From positions 2,232,001 to 2,296,000 of the forward strand of contig NZ_JAFBCE010000001.1 of NCBI RefSeq assembly GCF_016907555.1: a stretch of DNA of 64,000 nucleotides. The letters run 5' to 3'. Positions 62,001 through 64,000 of this stretch are shown here, in pieces. The DNA is from Microbacterium laevaniformans (GTDB lineage: Bacteria > Actinomycetota > Actinomycetes > Actinomycetales > Microbacteriaceae). The position numbers were made by a program, and so were the translations under genes. Under the pieces are notes generated by a model. The model saw nothing but the letters and a program-made list of their open reading frames with translations. It was not told the origin of the DNA and did no database searches. Positions within the stretch are counted from its first letter, which is position 1. The number at the start of each line of letters is the position of its first letter.

Positions 62001-62631
62001 CGCGCAGTCGCTGCCGGCGCAGCCGGAAGACGGGCATGAGGTCGCTGACGGCGTGCGTCGAGGTCGTGCCGTCGCCGAGCAGCAGTTCCACCCGGCCGCT
62101 GCGCGGCGCGCCGAGACGGTCGAGCTGGTCGGCATATGCCGCCAACTGCATCAACGCGGTCACGCGTGCGTGGCGCGCGAGCTTGGTGTCCTGGACGACC
62201 CACGGGTTCTCGGAGCCGTCGACGATGCGAGCGGGATCTTCGCGCACGAGGAAGTCGGCGAACCCGACGAACTCCGCGGTCGCGAACACCGCCTGATAGA
62301 TGACCGCGACGGAGGGGTCGGCCAGCGCCGCCGACGTCGCCGCGACCGCGGCGGCGACCGCGACGGCATCCGACGATCGCGTCTCGGGCAGTTCGACGAC
62401 ACGTCCGGGGTACTGCGCGCGGTACAGATCGAGCTGGCGCAGCTCGTGCTGCCTGCCGAGCCGACCGGCGCGCTCGAGGGTGAGGTCTTCGGGCTCGAGC
62501 ACCGCCGGCACCCGTCCGAGCTTGGCGTCGATCGCGCGCAGCCACGCGAACTCACACTCGGCGGCTGCTTTCAGGTCGCTCGCACTCCAGACGATGCGCG
62601 CGCCGTCGCCGGTGTCCTCGATGTATCGCAT
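59074..62631 (-). CDS. TM0106-family RecB-like nuclease fused to a superfamily 1 helicase
   Basis: A 1185-residue protein. The N-terminal ~500 residues are a RecB-like nuclease of the TM0106 group (LVREDPARIVDGSENPWVVQDTKLARHA, DLFFDFEGDPLYTE) with Cys in AAAECEFAW and a CGRCATC cluster near residue 240 that could bind an iron-sulfur cluster, as in AddB/Dna2. The C-terminal part is a Dna2/UPF1-like helicase: Walker A GPPGTGKTYVG ~805, DEAGQFSL, GDPQQLPQVSQG, VDKFQGQEA, NVAISRAEH. Likely DNA repair or RNA/DNA processing; exact role unknown. ATG 62631 follows GGAAGGGTG. Confidence 0.88.
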   Translation of the reverse strand: MRYIEDTGDGARIVWSASDLKAAAECEFAWLRAIDAKLGRVPAVLEPEDLTLERAGRLGRQHELRQLDLYRAQYPGRVVELPETRSSDAVAVAAAVAATSAALADPSVAVIYQAVFATAEFVGFADFLVREDPARIVDGSENPWVVQDTKLARHARVTALMQLAAYADQLDRLGAPRSGRVELLLGDGTTSTHAVSDLMPVFRLRRQRLRALIADRDIAAGVDAAPIGWGDDRGELRIVACGRCATCDAEVVAHRDLLLVAGMRPVQRDRLRAAGIRTIDDLAAATEVPERMSGDTFAGLRTQARLQLDSPAGGVGETATADTPPVPTFEVVFPKAIGALPRPDRGDLFFDFEGDPLYTEAADAGGASWGIDYLFGWVDDDEQYAALWAHSFAEEKRALEDFLDVVALRRRTHPGMHIYHYAPYEPTHLLAMAARYGVREAVVDTLLREGVFVDLYPIVRRALRVGSRSYSIKKLEPLYMGAEVRTSDVQRGDDSIVKYVEARELMAAGEDAAGAAILDDLADYNRYDCVSTRRLRNWLVERAREAKLMPSADVDAAERPYEPSPRAEALTRMAGVADTDDAPDEAAVTALKLAAAAIDYYPREAKTFWATHFLRLREPVSIWEDTRDVVVFDHDRCRVLTDWHVPEGGRVQRRVLELRGDLAPGTKLSAGGSVFLLYELPTPFPIDTSPRWIHAARSVRVVDVLDDGMVVEENSVHGFTWQELPIASTPPAPPQAGSQQAAIDHWADTIIQAAPLRSADFPFDPATDLLLRRIPRTRSGTLARGDGDAVDEIARAVDDLDRSYLAVQGPPGTGKTYVGSHVVARLVREKGYRVGVVAQSHAVVENMLARIVDAGVPGERVAKATKGAASGAESFTAIAKDGYAAFAQAHPDGFVIGGTVWDLSHPGRVPRASLDLLVIDEAGQFSLASTIAVSVAAQRLLLLGDPQQLPQVSQGTHPEPVDTSALGWVMDGVAVVPDDRGFFLAQTRRMRPEVAAPVSELSYDGRLAAHPSTSGRHLDGVAAGVVPMPLTHAGNATQSPEEADAVLALARDLLGRAWTPSEQARPRSLTAADLIVVTPYNAQQVLVESVLAAAGLGEIPVGTVDKFQGQEAAVAIVSLAASSGRDAPRGLEFLLLQNRLNVAISRAEHTAFVVYGTGLLDDLPRTPDGVARLSAFARLVGADAP

Positions 62632-62706
62632 GTCACCCTTCCGCCTCCGACGCTAGTCGGCGCCGCCGACATCGCCCAGCGCCGGTGCACCTGCCAGACT
62701 GGAGGG

Positions 62707-64000
62707 GTGAGCGAGAACCTGCCGTTCGAGAGCGCCTACCGGCACGGGTTCGCCCGGGTCGCCGCGTGCACCATCACCGTCGCGATCGCCGACCCGGCGC
62801 GAAACGCCGAGGCGGTCATCGATGCGGCCCGCGCGCTCAGCGACGACGCCGTCGCCGTCGCCGTCTTCCCGGAGCTCTGCCTGAGCGGATACGCCATCGA
62901 CGACCTCGTCATGCAGGATGCCGTGCTCGACGCCGTCCACGCCGCGATCGGCACCCTGGTCTCGGCCTCGCACGATCTGCGGCCGCTGCTGGTCGTCGGC
63001 GCGCCGCTGCTGCTGGGCGCCCGCCTCTACAACTGCGCCGTCGTGATCCACCGCGGACGCGTGCTCGGCGTCGTCCCGAAGAGCTACCCGCTGACGTACC
63101 GCGAGTTCTACGAGGCCCGCTGGTATGCCGCGGGCGCCGGCGCGCCGGCGACCGCCGTCCTGGCCGGACAGCAGGTGCCCGTCGGCACCGATCTGCTGTT
63201 CGCCGCCGACGATGTGCCGGGCCTGGTCGTGCACGCAGAGGTGTGCGAAGACATGTGGGTGCCGGTCCCGCCGTCCTCCGCTGCGGCCCTCGCCGGCGCG
63301 ACGGTTCTCCTGAACCTCTCCGGCAGCCCCATCACCGTCGCACGGGCCGATGACCGTCACCTGCTCGCGAAGTCACAGTCGTTCCGCTGCAACGCCGTCT
63401 ACGCCTACGCGGCTGCGGGCCTGGGCGAGTCGACGAACGACGTGTCGTGGGACGGCCAGACGATGATCTACGAGTCCGGCGCCTTGTTGGCCGAGACCGA
63501 GCGCTTCCCGGACGGCCCGCGCAGCGCCATCGCCGACGTCGACCTCGACCGCATCCGCCAGGACCGGCTCCGGCAGGGGACGTTCGACGACAACCGACGC
63601 GCGGTCGCCCCGGCAGCGGCGCCGATGCGCATGGTGTCGTTCACGGTCGATCCCCCGGCATCCGACATCGGGCTGCGTCGCCCGCTCGACCGCTTCCCCT
63701 TCGTACCCGACGACCCGGCACGCCTCGACCAGGACTGCTACGAGGCGTTCAGCATCCAGGTGTCTGCGCTCGCGCAGCGGATGCGCGCCATCGGGTCACC
63801 CAAGCCCGTGATCGGCGTGTCCGGGGGGCTCGACTCGACCCACGCTCTTCTCGTGGTCGCCCGCGCGATGGACCGCATGGGTCGCCCGCGCAGCGACATC
63901 CTCGCCTACACGATGCCGGGCTTCGCGACGAGCGATCACACGAAGTCGAACGCCATCGCCCTCGCCGAGGCGATCGGCGCGTCGATCCAGACGATCGACA
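62707..64000 (+). CDS. nadE: Glutamine-dependent NAD+ synthetase, N-terminal part (cut by window edge)
   Basis: 431 codons are present and the frame is open at the right edge. Residues ~15-290 form the nitrilase-type glutaminase with catalytic Glu56 (FPELCLSGY), Lys125 (VPKSYP) and Cys180 (EVCEDMW). The synthetase domain follows with the ATP pyrophosphatase loop GVSGGLDSTHALL near 370. The enzyme amidates nicotinic acid adenine dinucleotide to NAD+. GTG 62707 is six bases after CAGACT; a GGAGG also lies next to it. Confidence 0.95.
   Translation, partial: MSENLPFESAYRHGFARVAACTITVAIADPARNAEAVIDAARALSDDAVAVAVFPELCLSGYAIDDLVMQDAVLDAVHAAIGTLVSASHDLRPLLVVGAPLLLGARLYNCAVVIHRGRVLGVVPKSYPLTYREFYEARWYAAGAGAPATAVLAGQQVPVGTDLLFAADDVPGLVVHAEVCEDMWVPVPPSSAAALAGATVLLNLSGSPITVARADDRHLLAKSQSFRCNAVYAYAAAGLGESTNDVSWDGQTMIYESGALLAETERFPDGPRSAIADVDLDRIRQDRLRQGTFDDNRRAVAPAAAPMRMVSFTVDPPASDIGLRRPLDRFPFVPDDPARLDQDCYEAFSIQVSALAQRMRAIGSPKPVIGVSGGLDSTHALLVVARAMDRMGRPRSDILAYTMPGFATSDHTKSNAIALAEAIGASIQTID

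Overview
The window is from a high-GC actinobacterium, most likely a Microbacterium or close Microbacteriaceae relative. I infer this from the base composition (roughly 70% G+C by eye), frequent GTG starts, an actinobacterial gene order (resA-ccdA-resB-ccsB; the bS22/HTH pair) and many genes that begin about 6 nt after a TANNNT hexamer, as leaderless actinobacterial mRNAs do. It is mostly chromosomal housekeeping. I saw no integrase, IS element, phage genes, rRNA, tRNA or CRISPR array.

Layout. 1-9.7 kb: a partial membrane protein, an acyl-CoA ligase, a D,D-carboxypeptidase preceded by a coupled leaderless micro-ORF, an alpha/beta hydrolase, a DUF559/Vsr-fold nuclease gene flanked by two copies of a palindromic element, fprA, a polyprenyl diphosphate synthase, menG and a DUF402 protein. 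9.7-17.7 kb: menF, ppk2, menD, menA, menE and menB with small membrane genes; menC lies at 28 kb, so most of the menaquinone pathway is here. 17.7-24 kb: a transcobalamin-like lipoprotein, a single-polypeptide ECF transporter (T-A-A-S), a GNAT-methyltransferase fusion and small genes. 24-29 kb: metH and menC. 29-34.6 kb: a TetR repressor with a tandem operator and the MMPL/YhgE transporter pair it probably controls. 34.7-39.6 kb: the system II cytochrome c maturation operon. 40.4-41.7 kb: an archaeal-type AspRS. 41.8-45.8 kb: a four-gene ABC importer behind a PHO-box-like array of 11-bp repeats. 46-49.5 kb: MscS channel, acyl-CoA ligase, Dabb and glutaredoxin-like proteins. 49.6-58.4 kb: bS22, HTH and ArsR regulators, KtrAB, a second AbiEi/Vsr-type gene with its own palindromic flanks, proC, a hydrolase, tadA/upp sharing overlapping divergent promoters, and corA with a structured leader. 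58.7-64 kb: DUF3467, a RecB-like nuclease/helicase and nadE, cut by the window edge.

The genes fit an aerobic, menaquinone-respiring cell: menaquinone and its prenyl tail, cytochrome c maturation, and B12-dependent methionine synthesis with a candidate B12 importer nearby.

The least explained feature is a scattered set of about ten palindromic elements, 50-90 bp long, with locus-specific arms. They lie beside both Vsr-fold nuclease genes, between convergent or tandem genes, and in frame inside interdomain linkers of the fused ECF transporter (two) and MetH (one). I regard the nuclease-palindrome association as the best candidate for an undescribed system, but it is an inference from two loci in one window.
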